Below, one piece after another: positions 1 through 12,900 of a stretch of DNA of 64,000 nt; positions within the stretch are counted from its first letter, which is position 1; every line of letters starts with the position of its first letter. The notes beneath the pieces were generated by a model. That model was not told the origin of the DNA. It saw only the letters and a list, made by a program, of their open reading frames with translations, and made no database searches. The translations under genes and the position numbers were made by a program. Origin of the DNA: Emydura subglobosa (taxonomy: Eukaryota; Chordata; Testudines; Chelidae); the NCBI GenBank assembly GCA_007922225.1, contig ML680038.1, positions 1,974,474 to 2,038,473 on the forward strand, written 5' to 3'.

Positions 1-57
1 AGCCAACGCGCGCAGGCCGAGCGCAACCGCCTCATCTTCGACTCGGTGGGCAAGTGA
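1..57 (+). CDS. UCN: urocortin (UCN), C-terminal end, 5' part outside window
   Basis: Eighteen codons and a TGA stop read SQRAQAERNRLIFDSVGK. This matches the C-terminus of the urocortin 1 precursor, a CRF-family neuropeptide that acts on CRF receptors 1 and 2 after secretion. In the family the final Gly-Lys is removed and the valine is amidated; that GK processing site is present here. The IIFDSV-type ending separates it from CRF itself, which ends in MEIIGK. Only the end of the last exon is in the window, so the signal peptide and prohormone region cannot be judged. It lies tail to tail with TRIM54, the arrangement seen in human 2p23.3, which independently supports the call. Confidence 0.88.
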   Translation, partial: SQRAQAERNRLIFDSVGK

Positions 58-180
58 GGCACGTGCGCGCGGGGCCGGGCCGGGCCGGCAGGGGGCGCGC
101 GCAGGGCCCCCCCGTGACCCCCCCGCCGCCCCGCCCCGCGCCGGGCGCCCCGGTTTTCTAATAAAATGTCTTGGGAAAAG
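58..180 (+). other. UCN: UCN 3' untranslated region
   Basis: Short, extremely GC-rich stretch from the UCN stop codon to just past the AATAAA signal. The UTR is only about 120 nt long if that signal is used. Confidence 0.65.
160..165 (+). terminator. UCN: poly(A) signal AATAAA for UCN
   Basis: Canonical AATAAA hexamer about 100 nt after the UCN stop, followed by a T/G-containing stretch (TGTCTTGGG and further on GTCTGTGGGG) fitting a downstream element. It is a short A/T interruption in otherwise GC-rich DNA. Confidence 0.75.
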
Positions 181-3100
181 CCCCGCGTCCGCGCGTCTGT
201 GGGGGGGCGGGGCTGGGCCGGGGGGAGCGGACCGAGCCCGGAGCTCCGGGGGTCCCGGGCCCGGCTCTGGGCCCCTCCCGCCCCAGCCCTGCGGAGGCTC
301 TTCGCGGCCGGCGGGGGTGGGCGGTGCCCGGCCTGCCCCGGCTCCGGGTAGGTCCCGGGGGCCCGGCCCCGCTGCGCCTCTCTGGGGCCGGGGGGGCTGC
401 GGGGCCACGTGCGGCGCGCACAAATCCCGAGCCCGGCCCACCGCCCCCGCTGCTTGCGGCGTGGCCACGGCCTCCAGGTCCCTGCAGCCCGGGCAGGCGG
501 TGGCGCGGGGGGCCCCTGCTGAGGGCCCGGGGAAGGCAGCCGGGCCCCCCCCGCCCATGGGCCGTTGCCTGCAGGGGGGAGCGGGGTTTGTCCGGCTGGT
601 TCCCGGCTCCCCGCACAGGCCCAGCCCCGGGAGCAGGAAGGGCAGGGACCGGGGAGCCCGAGGGTGGCGCGGGGGGCCCGATTCAGCGCACGCTGTGCAC
701 ACAGGCTGGGGCCGGGCCGGGCGCGGTGCGGTGCGGTGCCGGGGGGAGCTGCGGGGCAGGGTGCCGGGGGCACAAGACACCTCGGACCTGGGCCGCCTCC
801 TTGTGGCTCCTGCCCCTGGCCTGGGGCAGAGCGGGGCAAGAGCCGCGCAGGCTGCGGCAGACCGGCCCCTCTGCGCTGGGCGGGTTCCAGGGCTGCGCAC
901 GTGGGAAGCGGGTCCAGCGCCGTGCACTGGGGAAGGGGATCCGCGGAAGCAGCCACAAGCGCAGCCTAGAGAGAGCAGCTGGCAGCGCGGGGGGGCCGGG
1001 GGCTGCACGGGACGCAGTGGTACCATGGGTCTCCAGGCCGCGGGGACCAAGCCTATGTTTGCGGCCCCCCCGGACCTCACGTGCTCCCCAGCGCAGCGCA
1101 CGAGGGGTCCCAGCACTGCCTCCCAGCTGCCCTGGGGAGGGGGGTCTGTACCTGCGGGGGGGGGGCGTGAGGTTTGGGGCGTGCAAATGCAGGCTTGGCT
1201 CCGCCGCCCCCTCCCCGCACTTACCCGCCCAGCGGCACCTGCCTCTCCCGCTCCAGCCCCGAGCCGGCCGGGACGCGCTGGCCTCACCCCCGGGGAGAGG
1301 GGATGGGGGGCGCCGGGCTGACCATTCACGGCGCGCGAGAGGCGGGGGGCGCAGGAGGCTCTGCACCCCTCATAGCTTCCTGCGCCCACCGCCCCTCTTG
1401 AAGGGCCGGGCCGGAGTGGGGGAGGCGGGTGATACGGGGTGGCGGGGGAGGGGAGGGGGGCACCGGTGAGCTCGGCAGCTCGGGGCTTTGCCAGGGCCTG
1501 GCCCCATGGCAATGAAGAGGGTCACTCCAGGGTTTCCTGGCGCGTGGCGCCCCACAGCTCCTCCCTGGGGGCTGCCCTGTGAGGCCCAGTGCTAGCGACC
1601 CGCTCCTCCAGGGGCGCAGGCTCCGCTCCTTGCAGGGCCCGTGCCTGGCTGGGGCGGGGGCTCAGAGGCAGGATGCGACCCGCGGGGAGCGAGGCCATCA
1701 CCGGGTGTCCGATGGGGTGAGCCCATTGCTGGGTTCTGGGGGCGTTGGTTGGCACCCGGTGTCCCAGGGACACTGCCCCTGAGTCCCTCGCAGCCAGGCC
1801 CTGCCTGAGGCCCCGCTGGCCCAGCTCGCAGGGTTCCCCAGGCCACAGCACCACGCCCGGCCCAGCTGCCCTTGGCAGGGGTGTCATAGAATCATAGAAT
1901 CATAGAATCATAGAGTTGGAAGGGACCTCAGGAGGTCATCTAGTCCAACCCCCTGCTCAAAGCAGGACTAACCTGTGACGAAGTGGAGAGATTCTGGGAC
2001 CACTGTGTGTGACTCAGTTTCCCCTATGTGCTACTCATGTGCTGTGGTGATGGGACCAGGGTGTGTGATCACTGCGGAGACACAAGAGGGCGGCTGGGCT
2101 GTCCCCACACTGCACGTACCCAGGCAATGGCCAGGACCCCTTGTCTCGTGGGCCAGCCGGCTGCGGCAGGTAGAAACAGGGCGAGGGGCCCACCTTGTCC
2201 AGGAAAGAGCCAAAGGCCTGGGGGGGAGGGTGTGTCTGAGGGGCGTCAGGACTGGTCAGTTCCCTGTGGGGGATCCCTGGGAGCAGAGCCCAAGAACTGT
2301 GGGGCTCTGGAGCTGCCCCAGTTGGGCGCTGCTGTGACTGTCTGGTCCCTCTGCTCACAAAGTCTGTGCTGCGCTGGGACCCGGAGCGCTACGAAACCTG
2401 CTGGTCTGCACGCGGGCTGGGAACCACGTCTGAGCGCAGATGTACCCTGCCTGGCTGAGCCCTGAGCCCCGTCCCCGTGGGACTGTCACAAACTCCCCTG
2501 CTCAGTGGGGCTGACACTGAGGCCTGCGGGGGGACCCAGCTGCACCTCGTGGCTCTCTGCCCATCCCACGGGGTCCTGCAGCCCCAGGGGGCTGCACTCT
2601 GGGCCACCCCTGCCGCACGGTGGCTGCAGTGCAGACTGGCCGAGGGCCGGCCCTGCAGAAGCGGCTGGTGACTGGGGGCCACCGCTGGGGTGGGCCGAGA
2701 CTCGCTGGAAGCACGGGCTGCCTGGGACAGGCTCTTGCGCTTTCCTGGCCCAGCAGGAGTTGGGGGGGGGGGGCAGGCCACCTCCGCTTCCATCAGCCGC
2801 AGGTCCCGGGCGAGGGGCGCTCAGGCCTTGCCCCCAGTGGGGGGCTCTGAGGAGTGGGGCTGAGTGCAGTGGCATCAGAGCCAAGCTAGGGCTGCACACT
2901 GAGCCCCACCCGCACGCCCCACGTGTGCCGAGCTGGGCTTGGCTCCTGCCGCTGGCTCCAGGGCCGGGGCCGGTTTGTAGAGCCGGCGTTGGCTGCGGCT
3001 GGCACCGAGCTGGGGGCAGGCAGGGCTGCAGCTCCCAGCGCTAACTGCACGTGGTCCTGCGCCGCGCGGCCGCCTGCTCATTCCAACCCAAGGAGACGCA

Positions 3101-3949
3101 GCACCTGCCCCCTCCGCGCAGGCCTGGGGCAGTGTGGGGTGCTGGGGGCTCCGTGCTGCGCCCCCTGGCGTGCCCACAGCTCCTTCCTGAGGGGGAGCCC
3201 ACCGCCCCGGAGCTGGATACCAATGTGGGCTCAGCAGGGCAAAGCCAGGGCCCTACACCCCGAGAGCGCGCACAGGGAGAGCAGGCCAGGAACGCAGGAT
3301 GCCTGGGTTCTACTCGCCCCATGTATTACTGCCCCACAGCACTGACCCCAGGATGGCGCTAGGGAGCAGCTCAGCGGGGGCGCTGCGCTGCAGGGAGTGG
3401 GGGGGCCAGCAGGGGGTCCCATTGCACCGGGTGTGGGGCTATTCAGTGTTGCCCCAGTGGAGGCGCCGGGGGGTGGGTGTAAGATTGGAGGGTCTGACAG
3501 GCCCAGTCATGGGGCTCGGGGCGGGGGGGTTATGCTGCAGTGGCTGGCCCCCCCCCACTTGGGCCCAGGGCTCTGTGGGACGGGGGACAGGGGACGGGGC
3601 CCCAGCAGCCCTTGCAGCTAGCGCAGCTGGTGACGCAATGGGGTGACCCTGGCTCCCCGCGTGGTGTCAGCTCATGCCCGCCCAGTGGCACCCCTGCCCC
3701 ATGAGCCACCAGCCAGAACACAGGAGGGTTTGTCACACGCGGCTTTAACAACGTTACAGAGCAAGGTCCCGTACCCGGGGACAGAGAAACCTGAGGGGAG
3801 GGGGCAGGAAGGTGGCAGGGCCCTGGCTGGGCAGTGGGGGGCGGGTGTCCAGGAAGGCGGCAGAGCCCAGCCAGGGGACTCAGTCGCTGATGACACCACG
3901 TCCTGTTCGCTGGGGTCTCACTCCTGGGCTCCTCCTGCGTCGCTGGCGC
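181..3949. other. spacer between convergent UCN and TRIM54
   Basis: No gene recognised. The long open frames here, for example 171-1469, arise from high GC and depleted stops and show no domain. Contents seen: a CR1 3' tip (1884-1973), a T/C-rich repeat start at about 1974-2060 with the TGTGACGAAGTGG and CTCAGTTTCCCC words common in this window, and probably the 3' UTR of TRIM54 at its right end. No canonical minus-strand AATAAA was found for TRIM54, so its 3' end is not fixed. Confidence 0.5.
1884..1973 (-). mobile_element. CR1 LINE 3' tip
   Basis: Shows the CR1 3' terminal repeat (ATTCTATG units, seen here as TCATAGAA repeated four times) next to the GACCTCCTGAGGTCC motif and the 'TGAGCAGGGGGTTGGACTAG' word in antisense. 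Extreme 5' truncation to about 90 bp. Confidence 0.85.
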
Positions 3950-3960
3950 TCAATGCTGAC
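3950..3960 (-). CDS. TRIM54: TRIM54 predicted last coding residues
   Basis: After acceptor CACCCCAG the phase left by exon 9 gives Gly-Gln-His and a TGA at 3950-3952. Prediction only; the following bases would be 3' UTR. Confidence 0.5.
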
Positions 3961-6900
3961 CTGGGGTGGGAAGAGGGGATCAGGGCCCTGGCTCCCATGG
4001 CTCCCAGCTCACCCCAAGGGGGGACACCCAGCCAGGCCCTGGCAGGGGCCAGGACTGTGCCCAGACCGGCTCCTAAGCGTCCCGCAGCGGGACCCCCCAG
4101 CCCCTGGGCGATGCACCCATCTCCCTGCCGGGGAGCGTTCAGCTCCACCCAGTCACCCCCAGCCCCCTCCCCCCATGGCCTCTGCCCGCTTACCAGCCCC
4201 TGCCCCACCTACGCTCCCCTGTGGGTCGGGGCCTGTTGGCAGCTCCCCTCCCCGGTGGAGAGGGGCCCCCAGGTTGCCAGGAAGGGCACTTACCATGCAG
4301 GGAGCTCGCTGGCTTCTGCCTGGGCCCCACATCTAGGGAGAGAGGGGGGTGAGCTGGAGAGGGAGGCTGCCCACGTCTGCCCCTGCCCAAATATTTCCCC
4401 GCTGCCCCGTGTCCCTGCCCTGCCCTGCCCCGCCCCACCGGGGAGCCTGGGCTGGAGGAGCGGGTGGGGCAGGGTGAGAATGGGCTCAGGTGGGGGGGCC
4501 AGTGAAGGCGTGGGGGGGCCTTGGGCTCAGGCCAGCAGGGCCTCCAGCTGGACCCCCCCAGTGCAGGCATTGCCAGCCCCTCCCACCCCCTTGTGGCCCA
4601 ATTCGCAGCCTCGGCGCTGCCGGGCCCGGGCTGTCGGCAGGGGCACGTCTGTGAGCAGGGGCTGAACGCGCTCGCCCCGCCCAGCCACTGAACCGGCTTC
4701 GGGGCCAGTCTGGATTCGCATGAGCGCAGCCACCCTGCCTAGGGGCTCAGCACCATGGGATGCTTGGCCCCAGTGACCCCTTTGGCTGGCATGGGTCACA
4801 GATCACTAGTGTTCAGTGCAGGGGGTGAAATGTCCCCCACACATTGTCTGAGCAACGGGCGCAGAGCTGGGCTTCGCCTGCCCTGAGTGAAGGTGGCTGT
4901 CCCTGCACCGCGCTGGGCTGGCAGAGCCCCGGGCAGGCGATGGGGGGGAGGGGGGCGGGACGGGTGTTTCTGCCTAGAAGGTGGGTGCTGTCTGTGAGCC
5001 CCCGGCAGGGTTTAACCCCCCCCCAACCCCGCACTGGGCAAACCAGAGCCAGCTGAGTCCTGTCGGAGTTGCTGCTTTTGGTACATGTTCGGGAGAGCCG
5101 GACTCTGCCCTGAGGCTGCTCCAGCTGGGGGGGCCCTTGAGACCCGGCCCTGCAGAGGCCCTCGCAGAGGCAGGCGGGCAGGGTGGCTGGCGCAGGGAGG
5201 GCACGGTGCTCTCTCCCCGCAGCACGCTGAGCTCACACAGCCTCTCCTCCGTGCTCTAGGGCATCACTGCCCAAGGCCAGGCCAGCGCGGGGGGCAAAGG
5301 ACACCCCCATGCTCGGGAGCGGGGGGTTTGGTTTTTGGGGTTATGAATAGCACTGAGTCACTGCCGCTCTGTCTGCGCAGCCCCGCGCTTGCAAGAGGGG
5401 ACGCGGCGCCTTTCGGAGGCACCCGGGGGATGGTGTGAAATGTCCCAGGGGCTGGCGCCGGTTCTGTTGGACTGTCGGAAAGGAGCCCCTGGGTCCTGAA
5501 CCCGGCCCTGATTGCTGCCAGCGCCCCCGGGCAGGAGGGCTACATTTGTAATAGGAGGCTGTCTGTGCCTCAGTTTCCCCTCTGTGCTGCGTTGTTACCG
5601 AGTGGGTGGAAAAGGGCGACCTGCTTGCAGGGCAGGGGAGCAGAGGGTGGGTGTTGTAGCTGGACCAGTTCCGGCTGCTCTCAGGCGTCCGTGGGTCCAG
5701 GTGTCCAGGGAGGGTGACTGACCACACACAGTTCCCCAAGGGCTGGGGGGCAGCCGCCCTCAATCCAGCCTGGCTGTTTCTCTTCCTGCTCAGCTCTGGG
5801 GATTGCTCTGGGGCAGGCTCTGGCCCGCGTCATGCAGGGGCTCAGACTAGATGGTCACAGGACCGTTCTGGCCTCCGGCGCTCGGAATCTAGCAACAGCA
5901 GTAGTAGGCTGTTACCCTCGTGTGACCCAGCCACTGGGGATGGTCCCTCACCCCAGTCACTCACCTTCCGCCCCCTCCAGAGCATCTGGCCCCTCTGGCC
6001 TGTCCTCATCGGCCCCCGCGTCGCCTCCATCCCCGCCTGCAAACCCGTCCGCGTCGTCCTCACCCAGTGAGTCTGGGAGACCAAGGGAACCCGGGAGTCA
6101 GCACCCGCCCTCGGCACCACCCTCCCCACTGGGGGCCTGGCCAGGCCGTCCCCAGAGAGCCTGGCGGGTGCAGGGCATGGCATAGCCGGGAGGGAGGCTC
6201 CGGCCATCCCACCTGCTCCCAGCCCCGCGTGGCCCGGGGGCTGCACCCACTGCCTGGCCAGACGCAGCAGGGGAGGGGCGGTGCGGGGCAGGGGCTGCAG
6301 AGCACCCACCCCTGCAGTGGGGTGCCAGGCCTGGAGCTGGGGGAGGGGTGAGCCCTGCATGGTGGGGGGGGGGTCCCTGCCCTATGCAGGGGATGGTGGG
6401 GGTCAGAGCCGTGCAGCAGGAGGGGGCAACCAGCTCTGCAGCATGGTGCCGGCTGGCGGAGGAGGGGACAAGGGGCACCCCAGGCCCAGGGGGGAGGGGG
6501 TGGGTTCAATGCCCTGTCCCCCCCTCCACCGCGAGAGCCCCTGCACCCTGTGCCCCTCCCTGGGCTAACACCAGCCCTGCCCGTGCCCTGGGGCACGTCA
6601 GCCGGACGTACAGATGGAGCCTGGGCTGAGCCGCGGGGCAGCAGGGCTGGGCTCACACGCCGGCCCCTGCGGCCCTGCCAGGGCCCCTGCGGTGCTGAGC
6701 TCCCTGCGGTGCTGAGCTCCCCGCGGCGCCGGCTCACCGGGCTGGAACTCGATGGTGCGCAGCATCTCGGCCAGGCAGTCCACGTTGACGGAGAAGTGGT
6801 CCATGGCCGCGTAGCTGGGCTCCGGGCGGCTGCTCAGCGACACCTTCGCCATGTCCATGATCCTGCCGGGCAGAGCCGGGGGCGTCTCTGCTGCACGGAG

Positions 6901-9900
6901 CCAGCCCAACGCCCAGGCACTGCCCCGGCCCCGGCCGTGCCCGACCCACCCCCACCCGCGTGGTCACGCAGTGGGCAGCAAGCACGGTGCGCGCTCAGGC
7001 AGCTGAGACCCGGGTGCAGCTGGCGCCTGGTTGTCTGGGCCTACGTGAGTCAAGGGGAAAGGACTGGCTGAAGCCAACCCCGGCCCCATGGCAGATCCAG
7101 TCCCCAAACCCGTGCCATCGGCACCGGGCCCCCAGCGCCCACAGGCGGCCACGCCTCTCGGCAGGACGCTGAGCAGCGGTTCCCCAGCTGGAGCACACGG
7201 GGCTGAGAGCTGGGGACGGAGGGAGGAGGTCGGCCGGCCAGACAGACACAGCCTGAAACGGGGTCGCAGCAGCGGGAGGGGCTGGGCTGTAACCGCCAGG
7301 TCTCTGGGCTAACCACGGCCTGCCTGTGCCCGGTGCCAGTCAGCGAATAAACCCGACTGTGCCCGCGCTGGGCGTGTCCCTGCAGCTGCCGGGCGAGGGG
7401 CATTCAGCCCGAGGAGCAGCCAAGTCCCCCCCAGGGTCTGGCTCCCTGGGACTGGCTGGGCAGAGCTCACGGGCAGGAGCAGGGGCTGCGGCCCCAGATA
7501 TCCAGTCTAGGCGGCAGTGACGCCATGGGCCGCACCCTGGGGGACGAGTGAGACCCCTCGGGGGCCTGGCCCAGAGCTGGGGCCACTGCAACAACCCGGT
7601 GGAGCCGCGACTGCCCCAGGGCCCTGACCCCACTTACTTTTTAAGCAGCTCCTTGGATTGCTGCGGGAAGGAGGGAGAGCAGAGAGATCATTAGCATCAG
7701 CTCCTGCCCCCAGCTGCCCCCGCCCCACAGCCCGGCGTGTTAGCCGGCCGGCTGGCACAGCCCCAGTGGCCTAGCCCCCCCCCCCCCCCCCCGCCACGAC
7801 CCCTTTGCCCTGTGCCAGGAGGATGGTGCCGCTCAGGGCCCAGTGTGGAGACAGCCCCTGTCCCCGCCCCGCCCGGACCTGCAGGTACGCGGCCATCTGG
7901 GGCTCCTCCATGGCCTGGATGGCCGACTCCACCAGCTTGGAGGAGGTCTCCAGGTGCTGCCCGTACTGGCGGATGAGGGCGCGCACGTGGGCCACCCGCT
8001 CCTCCTGCTCCCGGCTGACGCACTGCAGCAGCTCCTTCTTGCGCTCCTCCAGGCTGCTGCAGAGCGAGTCGAAGCGCTGGCTCAGGTGCTGCTTCTGCCG
8101 CCGGCTGTTCTCCTGCGGGGGAGGCGCGGGCGCGTCACGGGTGGGGGCAGCCGGCCGGGCGCCTGGTGGAGGGGCCCCGGGGTCGCCTTGTGAAGCCACC
8201 CCTTCTCCAACCCCTCAGCAACGCACGCCTGCGCCACTGTCCTCCTCAGAGCAGCCACAGACGGGGGGGCTGGGAGCCAGGACGCCAGGGTTCACTCCCC
8301 AGCCTGGGAGGGGAGTTGGGCCCCATGCTCAGCGGGTGGGACTGGGCACAGAGCCAGAACTCGTGGTTCGATTAGCCGCCACGTCACTGACGCGCTGCGG
8401 CACTTTGTGCCAAGCGGGAATTAGTCATTAGCTTGGATGAATAGTGTGTGTGTGCCTCAGTTTCCCCTATGTGGAGCCTGGTTACCTAAGTGGGAGGAAA
8501 GGTTGGTTACTCCCAGCTGTGACGGCACCTGGCTGCCCATGCAGAGTTCCAGAAAACAATCCTAGAAGATGAGGGATGGAAGGGACCTCAGGATGTATCT
8601 AGTCCAGCCCCTGCTCAAAGCAGGACCCGCCCCAAGTAAACCAGCCCAGCCAGGGCTTTGTCAAGCCTCACCTTAAAAACCTGTAAGGATGGAGATTCCA
8701 CCACCTCCCTAGGTAACCCATTCCAGTGCTTCTCCACCCTGCTAGTGAAAAACCTTTTCCTAATGTCCAACCTAGACCTCCCGCCCTGCAACTTGAGACC
8801 ATTGCTCCTTGTTCTGTTATCTGCCACCACCGAGAACAGCTTAGCCCCATCCTCCCTGGAACCCCCTTTCAGGTAGTTGAAGGTTGCTATCAAATCCCCC
8901 ATCATTTTTCTCTTGTGCAGACTAAACAAGCCTAGTTCCCTCAGCCTCTCCTCTTAAGTCCTGTGCTCCAGCCCCCTCATCATTTTTGTTGCCCTCCGCT
9001 GGACTCTCTCCAACTTGTCCACGTCCTTTTTTGTAGTGGGGGGCCCAAAACTGGACGTAATATTCTAAAAGCGGCCTCACCAATGCCGAATAGAGGGGAA
9101 TAATCACTTCCCGTGACCTGCTGGCAATGCCCCTCCTAATGCAGCCCAATATTCCATTAGCCTTCTTGACAACCAGGGCACACTGCTGACTCATATCCAG
9201 CTTTTTATCCACCGTTACCCCCAGGTCCCTTTCTGCAGAACTGCTGCCCAGCTCGTCGGTCCCCAGTCTATAGCTGTGCATGGGATTCTTCCTTCCTAAG
9301 TGAAGGACTCTGCACTTATCTTTGTTGAACCTCATTAGATTTCTTTTGGCCCAATCCTCCAGTTTGTTTAGCTCCTCCTGTATCCTATCCCTACCTTCCA
9401 GGGTATCTACCACTCCCCCCAGCTTAGTGTCATCCGCAAACTTGCTGAGGGTGCAATCTACCCCATCCTCCAGATCATTGATGAAGATGTTGAACAAAAC
9501 TAGCCCCAGCACCGACCCCTGGGGCACTCCACTTGTGACCGGCTGCCAGCTAGACATGGAGCCATTGATCACTACTCGTTGAGCCCTATGCTCTAGCCAG
9601 TTCTCTATCCATTTTATAGTCCATTCATCCAACCCATACTTCTTTAACTTGCTGATAAGAATACTGTGCGAGACAGTATCAAAAGCTTTGCTAAAGTCAA
9701 GGTATATCACATCCACCGCCTTCCCTACATCCACAGAGCCAATCACCTCATCATAGAAAGCAATCAGGTTGGTCAGGCATGACTTTCCCTTGATGAATCC
9801 GTGTTGACTGTTCTGATCACCTTCCTCTCCTCCAAGTGCCTTAAAATGGATTCCTTAAGGACCTGCTCCATGATTTTTCCAGGGATTGAGATAAGGCTGA

Positions 9901-12900
9901 CGGGTCTCTAGTTCCCTGGATCCTCTTTCCTCCCTTTTTTGAAGATGGGCACTAGATTTGCCTTTTTCCAGTCCTCAGGGACCTCCCCCTGTTGCCACGA
10001 GCTTTCAAAGATAATAGCCAATGGCTCTGAAATCACCTCAGCCAACTCCCTCAGCACCCTCGGGTGCATTGCATCCGGCCCCATGGACTTGTGAATGTCC
10101 AATCCTTCTAAATAGTCTTGGACCCGTTCCTTCAGCACTGCGGGATGTTCGCCTCCTTCCCATTCTGTGCCGCCCAGTACAGTAGTCTGGGAGCTGACCT
10201 TGTCTGTGAAGGCAGAGGCAGAAAAAGCATTGAGTACCTCAGCTTTCTCCACATCCTCCGTCACTAGGTCGCCCCCCTCATTCTGTAAGGGGCCCACACT
10301 TTCCCTGACCTTCCTCCTGTTGCAGCACAGCTGTCGAAACCTTCTTGTTCCCGTCAGGTCCAGCTGTGCATCCTGGGGCCTTTCCCCACTCATCCCTTGG
10401 TGGCGCCTCTTGTGCCTCCGCATCCCTATCTCCAGTTCACGCTCGTCACGTCCGCGGCTGCCCCGGCTCCTCTGCTCTGCTCCTCGTGGTTCTGCGCTTC
10501 TCAGGCTCTGCTGGCGCCTTTGCTCCAGCTCCAACCCCACTGCTTCAAACCCACCAGTGGGGAGCCAGGTCGAGAAGATGCCGGGCAGGACGTGGGACCA
10601 GGCCTTGCGGATGCCCTGCTGCCGCCGCTGGGACCCGCTCGGGTCTGGAGCCTGCTTCTTGGACCAGTCATCCTTCTCCAGCCGTGCAGCCAGCTGCCCC
10701 ATGCGCTCCCAACGTGCGGCGTAGCCCTGCTCCCTGCGCTGCTTTACGCCGGCCGGCTCAGGGAGGTGCCTATCCACCAGTAGCTTGCGGTTTCCTTGAA
10801 ACTTGCTTCTTTTCCTGCTGCACTTCACGTCATGCGCCAGCCCCCTCAGGGTCTCCCTCTTCCTCCAGGGTGAGCCACACGGCCCCATCGTCTGGGGCGC
10901 CAGCCCTCCTGCGTCACCCCATGCGCGCCGTTCAGAGACCTGATGGAGACGTGCCCACAATGCAGCGCACCAGGCATCCACAGAGACAGTCACTGCGTTG
11001 GGGAGGCACCGCCATAGACTGTCCGTAGGGCAGCCCGGTCAGCCCAGCGCCCGGCCAGCTGTGGTGACCCCCTTGGTTCAATTCAAGCTCTGTCTGTCCC
11101 TGCCTGGCCAGACGCCAGGTGAGCGCCCAACTCCTTCCAGCAGCCAGCGCTGCTCCCCACCTCCCACCGCCCTGCGCCTTTGTTCTCCCGCTTCCCTGCT
11201 GAGAGGTGGGAAATCCCCGTTCTCTGGGGCTTAGGTGTCAGTGCCCTGGGGATTGGCTTGGCCATTGTCTTCTTGGATCCTCCACCACACGGCTTCGGCC
11301 TCGGCCAGGCCTCGTTAATGCCCCTTCCTGGCTCCGACACCGGGGCATCATTTATACCGACGTCTCTTAGCCTGCCCGGAGAGCAAACAGCTGTTTCCAC
11401 CCACCAGGTAACACTGCTACTTATAGGGGAAACTGAGGCACACGTAGCTGTCATAAAAATATTACAGAAAACTCCCACTTTGTCGCAGTTACACATTTGC
11501 GGCGGCGTTCCAGGCTGAATATGCCCAGTGCCAGCTCCCAGCCGTCAGCCTGTGCTGGCCCTTCCTCTGTCAGACAGAGGAGCCGGCTGCACGCGGGAAT
11601 CTCTGGCCACACGGTGCTCACAGACCTTGATCAGGTCACCTCTCAACCGGCTCTTGGGCGAGAGACTCAGCCCAGGCTCCTCGCCGCGGCAGGCAGGTTT
11701 TCTGGACCGCGAGTTACTCGTGCAACGCTTCGCTGGCCCGTTTCCAGCTCACCCCGGCCCCGTTCGCAGCGCAGGCCCCGGGACTGGACACTCGCTGTCC
11801 AGCGAGCAAACCCGCCCCTGCACTCGCCAGCGTCCCACCCCCCCGTAGCTACAGCAGGGCACTGGGCGACGCCGGGGCAGCCAGTCTGCCAGGAACCCTT
11901 CCCAGCCCAGCCTAGCGTCTTTGTTCGCAGCTGTGCGGGCCTGGCCTTTGGCCGTGTTAACAGGGTCATTGTTCAACTGGGCCCAACGCAGCAAGACATG
12001 CAGGCTGCTCTGCCTGACTGCCCTGCCCCACCCCGCCCCACCCCGCCCTGCCCTGCCCTGCCCTGCCCCACCCCGCCCCGCCCTTGTGGTTATTTACCAC
12101 GCCACGAGTTCGGCGTTGGCACGTTTTGCCAGCAGTGGTTTTATCTCTGCGTCCAGCTCAGGGATGCCAACACCGCACAGCGCTGGGCCGTGCCCGGCTC
12201 CCCACGTGAGCCCCTACAAACCCCCCGGAGGGGAGCTCCCGCCTGGCTGTCGCTGGCTGCTTCGCCCCCAGCCCCTCACCTCGATGGTCTTGCAGATCTC
12301 CTCCATCTGGGTGATGATGGCCTGGATGTGGTCGTTCCCAGCCACCAGGACGGCGATGCCGTCGCTGAGGTCGCTCTGCCAAAGAGGGGGGTGTCAGCGG
12401 TGGGCACGGGCGCCGGGCAGCCACCCCGCGCCACGGAGGGGAACTCAGCCTGCAGCCACCACCGCCACGAGTGTGTGGGAGCTCAGCAAACCCAGACCGG
12501 GCCCCTGCCAGGACAGCCCCACGCACCGGCCCCCTGCCAGCCCCACAGAGCCTGCAGCAAAGGGGCTGGGGCGCCCGGTCTGGGGGAGAGTCCTAGACCA
12601 GGGCCAGAAGGGGGCTGCCCCTGAATCGCGCCAACCGTGGGGCATGGCTGCCCCCATCCTGCCGCTCTGGGCCAGGCCGGGCCGGCTCCTGCCCTGGGTC
12701 CAGGCAGCCCGTGGCCGCCACAGCCACGCAGGGACACACTGCAGCGGGGGACAACGTGGCACCGCGCTCCCTCCCCGAGCCACACGCCCGCCACCGGCTC
12801 CGCTGGCCACGGCCCCCCGGGCTGAGCCTTGCGGCCGCCCCCGCTACCTTCTGGCGCTTGTAGACGCTGGGCAGCGGGGCCACCTCGCAGTCCTTGTGGG

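Noticed and set aside
171..1469. 432-codon open frame on the + strand
   Set aside because: Sequence is a stop-poor, CpG-rich stretch; the peptide is Arg/Gly/Pro/Ala-rich with no domain, and overlapping frames on both strands are open too.
3660..3760. TRIM54 poly(A) signal
   Set aside because: The minus strand has GTTGTTAAAGCC here but no AATAAA or ATTAAA, so no site was called.
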